Shown here: positions 25,212 through 31,720 of the stretch, piece after piece
Position numbering within the stretch: the first letter of the stretch is position 1
Layout: each line of letters opens with the position of its first letter
Assembly (NCBI GenBank): GCA_030602985.1
Contig: JAUVYR010000006.1
Span: forward strand, 1 to 46,297
Reading direction: 5' to 3'
Origin: Burkholderiales bacterium
GTDB taxonomy: Bacteria > Pseudomonadota > Gammaproteobacteria > Burkholderiales > Burkholderiaceae_C
DNA length: 46,297 bases
Position numbers and translations under genes: made by a program
The notes under the pieces: model-generated
The model's input: only the letters and a program-made list of their open reading frames with translations
The model's database searches: none
Told to the model about the DNA's origin: nothing

Positions 25212-26528
25212 ATGAATATTCTTTTTCTGAGTAATCGACCAACCGCCAATACACAGGCGGCAACGGTCACCGAGTATTTGGATGCGTTAGTGAAATACTC
25301 GCGCCATACGGTGCATGAGATTTCCATGCTCCACCATTTCCCAGCCCGGATCGACCTGGACCGTTTTGATGTGGTCATCACACACTATTCACTGTCGATA
25401 GGTCCGTTGCTGCGCCATTATCTGGGCGATGATCTGGTCGCAAGACTGAAGCGGTTCAAGGGACTCAAGGCCGCTTTTCTACAGGATGAATACCGGGAGA
25501 TCCAGACCTATTGGAAGCACATCAATGAGCTGGGGTTGGACTTGTTGTTTTCGTGCGTTCCTGATGATGAGATTCCAAAGGTTTATCCGAAGGAGATGGT
25601 GCCTAGGCTAAGAGTCGTTAATGTACTGACTGGTTATGTGCCCGACCAGTTGTTGAATCAGTCCGTCTTGCCGATAGCCAGTCGACCTATTGATGTGGGT
25701 TACCGTACCCGGCGGATGCCCTTCTGGCTCGGCCGTTTGGGGCACGAAAAGTGGTTGATTTCACAGGAGTTTCAGCGACGTGGGGCTGAGTCAGGATTGA
25801 AGCTTGACCTCTCCACTAAGGAGGGTGAGCGTCTGTATGGCGACGCATGGACCAATTTCGTCGCATCTTGTCGTGCGGTCATCGGCGTCGAAAGTGGTGC
25901 CAGCATTATTGATTTCGATGGTCAATTAGAGCATAGGGTTGATGAATATGTTGCCAATCATCCCGGTGTTTCTTTTGAGGAGGTTTCGGAGTTGTTTTTA
26001 AAGCCTTTTGAGGGGTCTTTGAGGTTGCATCAGATTTCTCCAAGATGCTTTGAGGCGGCTGCATTGCGTACGCCGATGGTTCTATTTGAGGGTCAATATT
26101 CTGGTGTTTTGCTTCCAGATAGGCATTTCATTGTTTTGAAAAAGGATTTCTCGAATTTTGACGACGTTATTGCAAAATTGAAGGATCATAGATTTTTGCA
26201 AGATTTGGCGGATCGCACGTACAGTGAAGTGGCTCTCGATCCACGTTGGAGTTATCGCGCATTTATTGAAAAAGTTGATGACGCTATCGAATGCGAGGTT
26301 GTTGATCGGTCGACTGTTAGAGTTTTGAATCCATATACTCGCGACCAATTTGATCGTGCCGTTTATTTGAGTTTTAACTATTTTATTCGTCGCAAGTTCG
26401 CCTTGCTCATGCAATCCTTATTCCTGGGCTTTCCGTTGGCCAGGAAGTCCTTGTTCTGGTTATGGGAAACCCTACCTCGACCTTTAAAAAGGATCGCAAG
26501 GCCGTTGGCGCGGGCCGTTTCTCGCTAA
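25212..26528 (+). CDS. Glycosyltransferase-like protein (second of a paralogous pair)
   Basis: 438 residues. Shares LQDEY, RLYGDAWTNFVASCRAVIG, ESGASIIDFDG, FEGQYSGVLLPDRHFIVLKKDFSN with the gene at 21,932. The ATG at 25212 is 17 bases after the asnB stop; an upstream in-frame start lies within asnB. Base composition changes sharply inside the gene: roughly 53-55% GC up to about 25,880, then roughly 35-42% to about 26,400, while the paralogue stays GC-rich over the same region. Confidence 0.6.
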   Translation: MNILFLSNRPTANTQAATVTEYLDALVKYSRHTVHEISMLHHFPARIDLDRFDVVITHYSLSIGPLLRHYLGDDLVARLKRFKGLKAAFLQDEYREIQTYWKHINELGLDLLFSCVPDDEIPKVYPKEMVPRLRVVNVLTGYVPDQLLNQSVLPIASRPIDVGYRTRRMPFWLGRLGHEKWLISQEFQRRGAESGLKLDLSTKEGERLYGDAWTNFVASCRAVIGVESGASIIDFDGQLEHRVDEYVANHPGVSFEEVSELFLKPFEGSLRLHQISPRCFEAAALRTPMVLFEGQYSGVLLPDRHFIVLKKDFSNFDDVIAKLKDHRFLQDLADRTYSEVALDPRWSYRAFIEKVDDAIECEVVDRSTVRVLNPYTRDQFDRAVYLSFNYFIRRKFALLMQSLFLGFPLARKSLFWLWETLPRPLKRIARPLARAVSR

Positions 26529-26544
26529 CGCTTGAAGAGATCGT

Positions 26545-27468
26545 ATGCGAGTCTGCGTAACAGGGGCTAGTGGCTTTGTGGGCAATAGCCTTTGTGCCCA
26601 GTTGTTGGCCGAAGGGCACGATGTGCAGAAATTATCCCGCAGCGCGACGGGTTATGTTTCTGTCACCGATGCCGTTTCTAATTCTTGCAACCCCACCGCT
26701 GGTTGTGAGGCGGTTGTTCATTTGGCTGCTCGCGTACACGTGATGAAGGACAATTCCTCAGACCCACTGTTGGAATTCAGAAGATCCAATGTTGATGGCA
26801 CCCAACAACTGGCCCGACAGGCCGCGGAGGCTGGGGTGCGGCGCCTCGTTTTCATCAGCTCCGTGAAGGTCAATGGCGAGGCCACGCTGCCAGGCCAGCC
26901 GTTTACCCCTAATGACACTCCGGCGCCGCAGGACGCCTACGGCGTGTCCAAGTTCGAGGCCGAGCAGGCCCTGTGGCAAGTGGCCCGCGACACGGGCATG
27001 GAGGTGGTGATCATCCGCCCGCCTTTGGTGTATGGCCCCGGCGTGAAGGGCAACTTTGCGCGCATGGTGCAGTGGGTGCGTCAGGGCGTGCCGCTGCCGC
27101 TGGGGGCGGTGCACAACCGCCGCTCGCTGGTGGCGCTCGACAACCTGGTCGATTTCATTGCCCTGTGCGCCAGCCCCGAGCGTTCGCCGCAGGCGGCCAA
27201 CCAGACGTTTCTGGTGTCTGACGGCGACGACGTGTCGACCACCGAACTGCTGCGCCGGGTGGCCCAAGCCTACGCGGTGCCGACCCGGTTGCTTCCGGTG
27301 CCGGTGGGCCTGATGCGCGGTGCCGCCCGGTTGCTGGGCAAAGCCGCCGTGGCCGACCGCTTATTCGGCTCTTTGCAGGTGAACGCCACCAAGGCCCACA
27401 CCCTGCTGGGCTGGACGCCGCCCGTGACCATGCAGGCGCAGTTGCGCCAGATGGCGCAGTCCGGTTAG
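26545..27468 (+). CDS. wbpV: NAD-dependent 4-ketoreductase/epimerase (WbpV-like), intact copy A
   Basis: 307 residues. VTGASGFVGNSL for NAD(H), FISSVKVNGEA with the catalytic serine, DAYGVSKFEAEQAL as YxxxK, and IIRPPLVYGPGVKGNF. WbpV-type enzymes reduce the 4-keto product of WbpM (encoded at 32,866) to UDP-QuiNAc or a related sugar, whose phosphate is the first unit put on undecaprenyl phosphate. The last two thirds (from 26,851) are about 92% identical by hand alignment to the broken copy at 29,797-30,401, while the first third is strongly diverged and less GC-rich, so the gene looks mosaic. Confidence 0.85.
   Translation: MRVCVTGASGFVGNSLCAQLLAEGHDVQKLSRSATGYVSVTDAVSNSCNPTAGCEAVVHLAARVHVMKDNSSDPLLEFRRSNVDGTQQLARQAAEAGVRRLVFISSVKVNGEATLPGQPFTPNDTPAPQDAYGVSKFEAEQALWQVARDTGMEVVIIRPPLVYGPGVKGNFARMVQWVRQGVPLPLGAVHNRRSLVALDNLVDFIALCASPERSPQAANQTFLVSDGDDVSTTELLRRVAQAYAVPTRLLPVPVGLMRGAARLLGKAAVADRLFGSLQVNATKAHTLLGWTPPVTMQAQLRQMAQSG
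26851..27455 (+). repeat. wbpV repeat, unit A
   Basis: 605-base block that aligns without gaps to unit C at 29797-30401. Its last 325 bases (27131-27455) also align without gaps to unit B at 28194-28518. By hand, the 325-base part shows about 27 differences to C and about 35 to B. All units are in the same orientation, so recombination between them would delete the TA modules between. Confidence 0.9.
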
Positions 27469-27501
27469 TCAAATCAAGTCTTGTGGAAGCGCTGGGGGCG
27501 C

Positions 27502-27530
27502 TTGCCATTTGCCTCCCTTGTGTCTACAAT
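27502..27530 (+). promoter_or_regulatory. Promoter of the mazEF-type operon
   Basis: TTGCCA (27502-27507) and TACAAT (27525-27530) with a 17-base spacer, each five of six to the sigma-70 consensus. The -10 lies inside the palindromic operator described separately and the ATG follows 26 bases later. Confidence 0.65.
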
Positions 27531-27538
27531 GTAGACAC
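27520..27538. promoter_or_regulatory. Palindromic operator of the mazEF-type operon
   Basis: Perfect 9-base arms GTGTCTACA and TGTAGACAC around one central base, covering the -10 hexamer. Binding by the antitoxin, alone or with toxin, would block transcription. The function is inferred from symmetry and position. Confidence 0.7.
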
Positions 27539-27556
27539 ATAAAATAGGGGTACATC

Positions 27557-27799
27557 ATGCAAGCCGTCATTCGCAAATGGGGTAATAGCCCCGCGCTTCG
27601 CTTGCCCACCGCGGTGTTGCGCGAGTCGGGTTATCAACTTGAGCAAAAGGTTGAGCTGATCGTTTCGCCTGGCCGAATCGTCATTCAGCCGTCTGAAAAG
27701 GTGGAGTACGACTTGGATGCGCTGATCAGTGGCATCCATTCGTCCAATGTCCATGACGAAGTGGGTTTCGGCTCGCCGGTCGGTCACGAGGCGCTTTGA
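27557..27799 (+). CDS. mazE: MazE/AbrB-type antitoxin
   Basis: 80 residues. IRKWGNSPALRLPTAVLRESGY is the swapped-hairpin AbrB/MazE DNA-binding domain; the acidic C-terminal tail would bind the toxin. The stop overlaps the toxin start by one base (TGATG). It has its own promoter and palindromic operator. Stands directly after wbpV copy A. Confidence 0.9.
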   Translation: MQAVIRKWGNSPALRLPTAVLRESGYQLEQKVELIVSPGRIVIQPSEKVEYDLDALISGIHSSNVHDEVGFGSPVGHEAL

Positions 27800-28140
27800 T
27801 GCCGCCCGCTTATGTGCCCGACACAGGCGAGGTGGTTTGGCTTGAATTTGACCCACAGGCAGGGCATGAGCAGGCGGGCCACCGACCGGCGCTGGTGATG
27901 AGTCCAGCCAGCTACAACGGCAAAACCGGTTTAATGGTGTGCTGCCCGTTATCGACCAAGATCAAAGGCCACCCGTTTGAGGTGGTGACAGAGGTCGACG
28001 GCGTGGATTGCGCGGTGCTTTCAGACCAGGTGAAATCGCTCGACTGGCGAGTCCGCCGCGCCAAAAGGAAGGCCATTGTGGGCCAGGAGGTGCTCGTGCA
28101 TGTCAGGGCCAAGATGAAGGCGTTGTTGCAAATACCGTGA
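27799..28140 (+). CDS. mazF: MazF/PemK-type endoribonuclease toxin
   Basis: 113 residues. GEVVWLEFDPQAGHEQAGHRPALVMSPASYN is the family N-terminus with the catalytic arginine region; CPLSTKIKGHPFEV and LSDQVKSLDWRVRRA complete the fold. The full length fits the family. ATG at 27799 preferred over TTG at 27796. The stop overlaps by one base the start of the wbpV remnant B. Confidence 0.92.
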   Translation: MPPAYVPDTGEVVWLEFDPQAGHEQAGHRPALVMSPASYNGKTGLMVCCPLSTKIKGHPFEVVTEVDGVDCAVLSDQVKSLDWRVRRAKRKAIVGQEVLVHVRAKMKALLQIP

Positions 28141-28543
28141 TGACCAATGGTGTGTGGCTGACCGGTGCCACAGGCTTTGTAGGCCATGCGCTATGGCGCT
28201 CGACAACCTGGTCGATTTCATAGCCCTGTGCGTCAGCCCCGAGCGTTCGTCGCAGGCGGCCAACCAGACGTTTCTGGTGTCGGACGGGGACGACGTGTCC
28301 ACCACAGAGCTGCTGCGTCGGGTGGCCCAGGCCTGCGGTGTACCGGCGCGCTTGCTGCCCGTGCCAGTGGGCCTGATGCGCGGAGCCGCCCATTTGCTGG
28401 GCGAAGCCGCCGTGGCCGACCGCCTGTTGGGCTCGCTGCAGGTGGACGCGACCAAGGCCCGTACCCTGTTGGGCTGGACGCCGCCTGTGACCATGCAGGC
28501 GCAGTTGCGCCAGATGGCGTTGCTCGACGAACGCTTGACATAA
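28140..28543 (+). pseudogene. wbpV-like copy B, internally deleted
   Basis: Starts with ATG overlapping the mazF stop and reads MTNGVWLTGATGFVGHAL, a good SDR N-terminus with its NAD motif. After about 18 codons it jumps at 28194 to sequence matching codons 197 onward of copy A, in another frame. The whole catalytic region is lost. The C-terminal part stays open to a stop at 28541-28543. Confidence 0.85.
28194..28518 (+). repeat. wbpV repeat, unit B
   Basis: Gap-free match to 27131-27455 (about 89% identical by hand count) and to 30077-30401. It is the shortest of the three units and begins exactly at the deletion joint of remnant B. Confidence 0.85.
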
Positions 28544-28576
28544 AGCTTGGGAGGGAGCAATCCGGAAGGCACTGAT

Positions 28577-28602
28577 ACGATTGTTAGCGCATTTTCAATC
28601 GT
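28577..28602. promoter_or_regulatory. Inverted repeat upstream of Phd/RelE-type operon
   Basis: Arms ACGATTG and CAATCGT separated by 12 bases, about 40 bases before the antitoxin start. A TACTAT -10-like hexamer lies at 28614-28619 with TTTTCA 16 bases upstream, overlapping the right arm. Probable operator. Confidence 0.45.
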
Positions 28603-28644
28603 GCTGTTAATGGTACTATGGAGCCTTTGTTCGGATGTATAGCC

Positions 28645-28902
28645 ATGCCACACATCAGCGCCAACGATTTGAAGACCAAGGGCGTTGCCGCCATTGAGGC
28701 GGTACTGGCCGCGCATGACGAGGCCATTGTTTCTGTGCGGGGCAAGGAACGTTTTGTGGTGGTGGACTTGGCTTACTACCAGCGTTTGCGTGAATACGAG
28801 TTGGAAGTGGCTTTGACGCAAGCTCGCGCCGATATGGCCGCAGGGCGTGCCGTTAAGGAAAGTCCAGAGGCGCACTTGGCCAGGCTGGATGCCCTTCAAT
28901 GA
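28645..28902 (+). CDS. Phd/YefM-type antitoxin
   Basis: 85 residues from ATG 28645: ISANDLKTKGVAAIEAVLAAHDEAIVSVRGKERFVVVDLAYYQRLREYE is the Phd/YefM domain; the charged C-terminus binds toxin. The upstream in-frame ATG at 28618 would overlap the -10 and is less likely. Stop and toxin start overlap (ATGA). Confidence 0.88.
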   Translation: MPHISANDLKTKGVAAIEAVLAAHDEAIVSVRGKERFVVVDLAYYQRLREYELEVALTQARADMAAGRAVKESPEAHLARLDALQ

Positions 28903-29174
28903 CGTTTACGCTGGTTTTTACCGAAACCTACAACCGCCGAGCGGCCAAATGGCTGAAAAGGCACCCGGAAATGCGACAGCAATACCTGAAAACACTTCAG
29001 CTGCTGGAGCTCAACCCGTTCCATCCCTCTTTACGGTTGCATGCGCTGAGCGGCCGTCTGGCCGGGGTGCATTCGGTTTCGATCAACCTCTCGTACCGCA
29101 TTACCCTTGAGTTGCTAGTTGATGGCAACGAAATCGTGTTGCTTCAGGTGGGTGACCACGATACGGTGTATTGA
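28899..29174 (+). CDS. RelE/ParE-superfamily toxin
   Basis: 91 residues, full family length. VFTETYNRRAAKWLKRHPEMRQQYLKTLQLLELNPFHPSLRLHALSG and a C-terminal YRITLEL-IVLLQVGDHDTVY are the RelE/YafQ-type strands. Probably a ribosome-dependent mRNA interferase, though ParE-like gyrase action cannot be excluded. The fnlC fragment starts on the very next base after the stop. Confidence 0.88.
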   Translation: MTFTLVFTETYNRRAAKWLKRHPEMRQQYLKTLQLLELNPFHPSLRLHALSGRLAGVHSVSINLSYRITLELLVDGNEIVLLQVGDHDTVY

Positions 29175-29577
29175 ATGAAAAAACTCAAAGTCATGTCGGT
29201 CGTGGGCACGCGACCCGAGATCATTCGCCTGTCGCGCGTGCTGGCGGCACTGGATGTGCATTGCGACCATGTGCTTGTGCACACCGGCCAGAACTACGAT
29301 TACGAACTGAACCAGGTGTTTTTCGACGACTTGGGTGTGCGTAAGCCCGACTATTTTTTGAACAGCGCAGAAGGCAGTACGGGCGCGGCGAACACCATAG
29401 GCAACCTCATCACCGCTGTGGACGGCGTGCTGGCCAAAGAGCAGCCCGAAGCCATGCTGGTGCTGGGCGACACCAACAGTTGCCTGTCGGTGATTCCTGC
29501 CAAGCGTCGGAAGGTACCGATTTTTCACATGGAGGCGGGCAACCGCTGCTTTGACCAGCGCGTGCCCGAAGAGACTA
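29175..29577 (+). pseudogene. fnlC: 5' fragment of fnlC-like UDP-sugar 2-epimerase
   Basis: About 134 codons: KVMSVVGTRPEIIRLSRVL, HTGQNYDYELNQVFFDDLGVRKPDYFLN, LVLGDTNSCLSVIPAKRRKVPIFHMEAGNRCFDQRVPEE. This is the N-terminal third of FnlC/WbjD, the last enzyme of UDP-L-FucNAc synthesis. The match stops after RVPEE, where the sequence becomes a 5'-truncated wbpV in a different frame. The C-terminal two thirds, including the active-site half, are gone. Confidence 0.85.
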
Positions 29578-30438
29578 CCCGATGGCGTCCAGCAAGTGTT
29601 TGCAGGCGATTTGTCACCCGCCACAGATTGGGCCAGTGGGTTACAAGGCGTTGAGGTGATTGTCCACTGCGCCGCCCGCGCCCACGTGATGAACGACGAA
29701 CTAGCCGACCCTTTGGCCGAGTACCGCCGCGTCAATGTGCAAGGCACCGAAAACCTGGCCCGGCAGGCTGCGCAAGCAGGCGGCAGGCGGTTTGTGTTCA
29801 TCAGCTCCGTCAAGGTCAATGGCGAGGCCACGCTGCCAGGCCAGCCGTTTACCCCCGCCGACACCCCGGCGCCGCAAGACGCCTACGGCCTGTCGAAACA
29901 CGAGGCCGAGCAGGCGCTGTGGCAGGTGGCCCGCGACACAGGGATGGAGGTGGTGTTGATCCGCCCGCCTTTGGTGTACGGCCCCGGCGTGAAAGGCAAC
30001 TTTGCGCGCATGGTGCAGTGGGTGCGCCAGGGCGTGCCGCTGCCGCTGGGGGCGGTGCACAACCGCCGCTCGCTGGTGGCGCTCGACAACCTGGTCGACT
30101 TCATCGCCCTGTGTGCCAGCCCCGAGCGCTCGCCGCAGGTCGCCAACCAGACGTTTCTGGTGTCCGACGGCGACGACGTGTCGACCACCGAACTGCTGCG
30201 CCGGGTGGCCCAAGCCTATGGGGTGCCGCTGCGCTTGCTGCCCGTTCCCGCAGGCCTGATGCGCGGTGCCGCCCAGTGGCTGGGCAAAGCCGCCGTGGCC
30301 GACCGCTTATTCGGCTCTTTGCAGGTGGACGCCACCAAGGCCCACACCCTGCTGAGCTGGACGCCCCCCGTGACCATGGACGAGCAGTTGCGCCAGATGG
30401 CTTTATACGATGCGCAGCAGCGTGCCAAGCATGGCTGA
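29578..30438 (+). pseudogene. wbpV-like copy C, 5' truncated
   Basis: Begins with DGVQQVFAGDLSPATDW and continues through VHCAARAHVMNDELADP, FISSVKVNGEA, DAYGLSKHEAEQAL and on to a normal C-terminus and stop. The first ~45 residues, including the NAD-binding GxxGxxG, are missing and no ribosome site or ATG stands at the joint. The catalytic core is otherwise open, so decay is recent. Confidence 0.8.
29797..30401 (+). repeat. wbpV repeat, unit C
   Basis: Gap-free 605-base match to unit A at 26851-27455. Upstream of 29797 the similarity to A drops abruptly, marking a likely recombination boundary. Confidence 0.9.
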
Positions 30439-30459
30439 CCCTGCATCATGTACCCAATT

Positions 30460-30485
30460 GCGGTACATTCAAGCGGTACATTGAA
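30460..30485. promoter_or_regulatory. Tandem 13-base repeats, probable operator of second ccdAB
   Basis: GCGGTACATTCAA is followed directly by GCGGTACATTGAA, one mismatch. TGTACC at 30449 and GGTACA at 30462 also form an inverted pair. The shared ACATTCAA core occurs in the inverted repeat before the first ccdAB at 357-378. Probable CcdA binding site. Confidence 0.5.
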
Positions 30486-30486
30486 T

Positions 30487-30493
30487 AAGGAGG
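30487..30493 (+). promoter_or_regulatory. Shine-Dalgarno sequence deciding a GTG start
   Basis: AAGGAGG, near-perfect, five bases before GTG 30499. It fixes the start of the second ccdA-type gene and rules out the upstream ATG at 30448. Confidence 0.75.
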
Positions 30494-30498
30494 CGGCA

Positions 30499-30753
30499 GT
30501 GGTATTTACCATCAAACGCAAAACGTCTCTCACACTGGACGCAGAGGTGCTTGACTGTGCCAAAGCGCTTGAAATCAACGTGTCGGCGGTGGCCGAAGCA
30601 GCGCTCAGGAAGGCAGTAGCCGAAGCACGCCGCGAGCAGTGGTTGAATGAAAACGCAGACAGCTTTGCTGCGCAAGCAGCATGGCACGAACGCCATGGGC
30701 ATCCGCTGGCCGAAATCATCTGTGCGCCGGGGTCTGCTTCGTGGAGCGCCTGA
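30499..30753 (+). CDS. ccdA: CcdA-family antitoxin (second ccdAB pair)
   Basis: 84 residues. KRKTSLTLDAEVLDCAKALEINVSAVAEAALRKAVAEARREQW is the ribbon-helix-helix plus helix of CcdA, and NENADSFAAQAAWHERHGHPLAE the toxin-binding arm. The last dozen residues (IICAPGSASWSA) differ from the usual R-x-F ending. It is clearly diverged from the pair at the left end of the window, so the two came separately. Confidence 0.85.
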   Translation: MVFTIKRKTSLTLDAEVLDCAKALEINVSAVAEAALRKAVAEARREQWLNENADSFAAQAAWHERHGHPLAEIICAPGSASWSA

Positions 30754-31031
30754 CCCGTTACAGCGTGGCAGAGTACAAAGGTGTGGCAATGGTCGTCATT
30801 GAAAGCGAGCTATTGCCCCCCGACCCTGCTGTAGTGGTTATCCCGTTGCTGCCAGATTATCCAGCCATCAAGGGCTTGAACCCCGAAATCATGGTTGGCG
30901 GCGAGCGGTTGATTCTTGCAACCCGGCTGATTGCAGCGGTCAGACGATCCCATGTGCGATGCATTGGCAGTGTGGCCGACCAAGGGGACAGCATCAATCG
31001 GGCCGTTGACATTCTCATGTCCGGTGTTTAG
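30741..31031 (+). CDS. ccdB: CcdB-family toxin (second ccdAB pair)
   Basis: 96 residues from GTG 30741, overlapping the antitoxin by 13 bases. AMVVIESELLPPDPAVVVIPL, a central LNPEIMVGGERLILATRLIAAVRR and C-terminal INRAVDILMSGV are the CcdB strands and the gyrase-contacting C-terminal helix. Length matches active CcdB (about 100). GTG is chosen because no ATG lies at a suitable place. Confidence 0.8.
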   Translation: MERLTRYSVAEYKGVAMVVIESELLPPDPAVVVIPLLPDYPAIKGLNPEIMVGGERLILATRLIAAVRRSHVRCIGSVADQGDSINRAVDILMSGV

Positions 31032-31077
31032 AGCAGTTGCCCAAAGTGGCCTTGTGCAATATGCAGAGGAAGCGTGA

Positions 31078-31644
31078 ATGGAAGCCATGATGCGTGGGCT
31101 GGATATATTGCTGTCTGCGGTGGGTCTGGTGCTGGGTGCACCGCTATTGCTGTTGATTGGGCTCTTGGGCTGGCTGGATACCCGATCGCCTTTGCTGCGT
31201 CAGCAGCGGGTGGGTCGCAGCAAGCAGCCGTTTGTGCTGGTGAAATTTCGCACCATGCGGCCAGACGCCGCCCACGTAGCCTCGCACCTCGCGGACGCAT
31301 CGGCCATCACGCCCCTAGGCCATTTCTTGCGCCGCACCAAGCTGGATGAATTGCCTCAGTTGTGGAACGTACTGAAAGGTGAGATGAGCCTGGTGGGACC
31401 GCGCCCGTGCCTGCCCAGCCAGACCGAGCTGATCGCTGCCCGAGAGCGCTTGGGCGTTTACGATGTGCGGCCCGGCATCACCGGGCTGGCCCAGGTGAAC
31501 GGCATTGACATGTCCACCCCCGAGTTGCTGGCGCAGACCGATGCGCATATGATCCGCACCCTGACGTTGCGCCTCTATCTGCGATACCTGTTCCAGACCG
31601 TGGTGGGCCAAGGCAGTGGCGATGCGGTGAAACCAAAAGGTTAA
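31078..31644 (+). CDS. Initiating sugar-phosphate transferase (small bacterial sugar transferase, PglC/WbfU type)
   Basis: 188 residues. One N-terminal hydrophobic re-entrant segment (LDILLSAVGLVLGAPLLLLIGLLGWL), QQRVGRS, VKFRTM, RRTKLDELPQLWNVLKGEMSLVGPRP with the catalytic Asp-Glu, and RPGITGLAQVNG. It transfers a sugar-1-phosphate (probably QuiNAc or FucNAc type, given WbpM/WbpV) from UDP to undecaprenyl phosphate at the inner membrane, starting the O-antigen unit. In-frame ATGs at 31087 and 31090 are alternative starts. Confidence 0.88.
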   Translation: MEAMMRGLDILLSAVGLVLGAPLLLLIGLLGWLDTRSPLLRQQRVGRSKQPFVLVKFRTMRPDAAHVASHLADASAITPLGHFLRRTKLDELPQLWNVLKGEMSLVGPRPCLPSQTELIAARERLGVYDVRPGITGLAQVNGIDMSTPELLAQTDAHMIRTLTLRLYLRYLFQTVVGQGSGDAVKPKG

Positions 31645-31665
31645 AGTAAGGCTTGAATTCACAAG

Positions 31666-31698
31666 TTCGATCTATCGAATAAACTAGAGTAACCTAGT
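31666..31698. promoter_or_regulatory. Two adjacent inverted repeats in AT-rich spacer before ATPase gene
   Basis: TTCGAT-CT-ATCGAA (31666-31679) is followed by ACTAG-6-CTAGT (31683-31698). The 76-base spacer is much more AT-rich than both flanking genes. TTCACA near 31658 and TAAACT near 31680 could be a weak promoter. It may be an operator of the ATPase gene or part of an insertion boundary. Confidence 0.35.
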
Positions 31699-31720
31699 AA
31701 ATCGTTAATTTAGTGATTCG

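Noticed and set aside
29551..30438. Reading wbpV-C as a functional gene from a TTG at 29551
   Set aside because: The first codons come from fnlC in the wrong frame, the NAD-binding motif is missing and no ribosome site is present.
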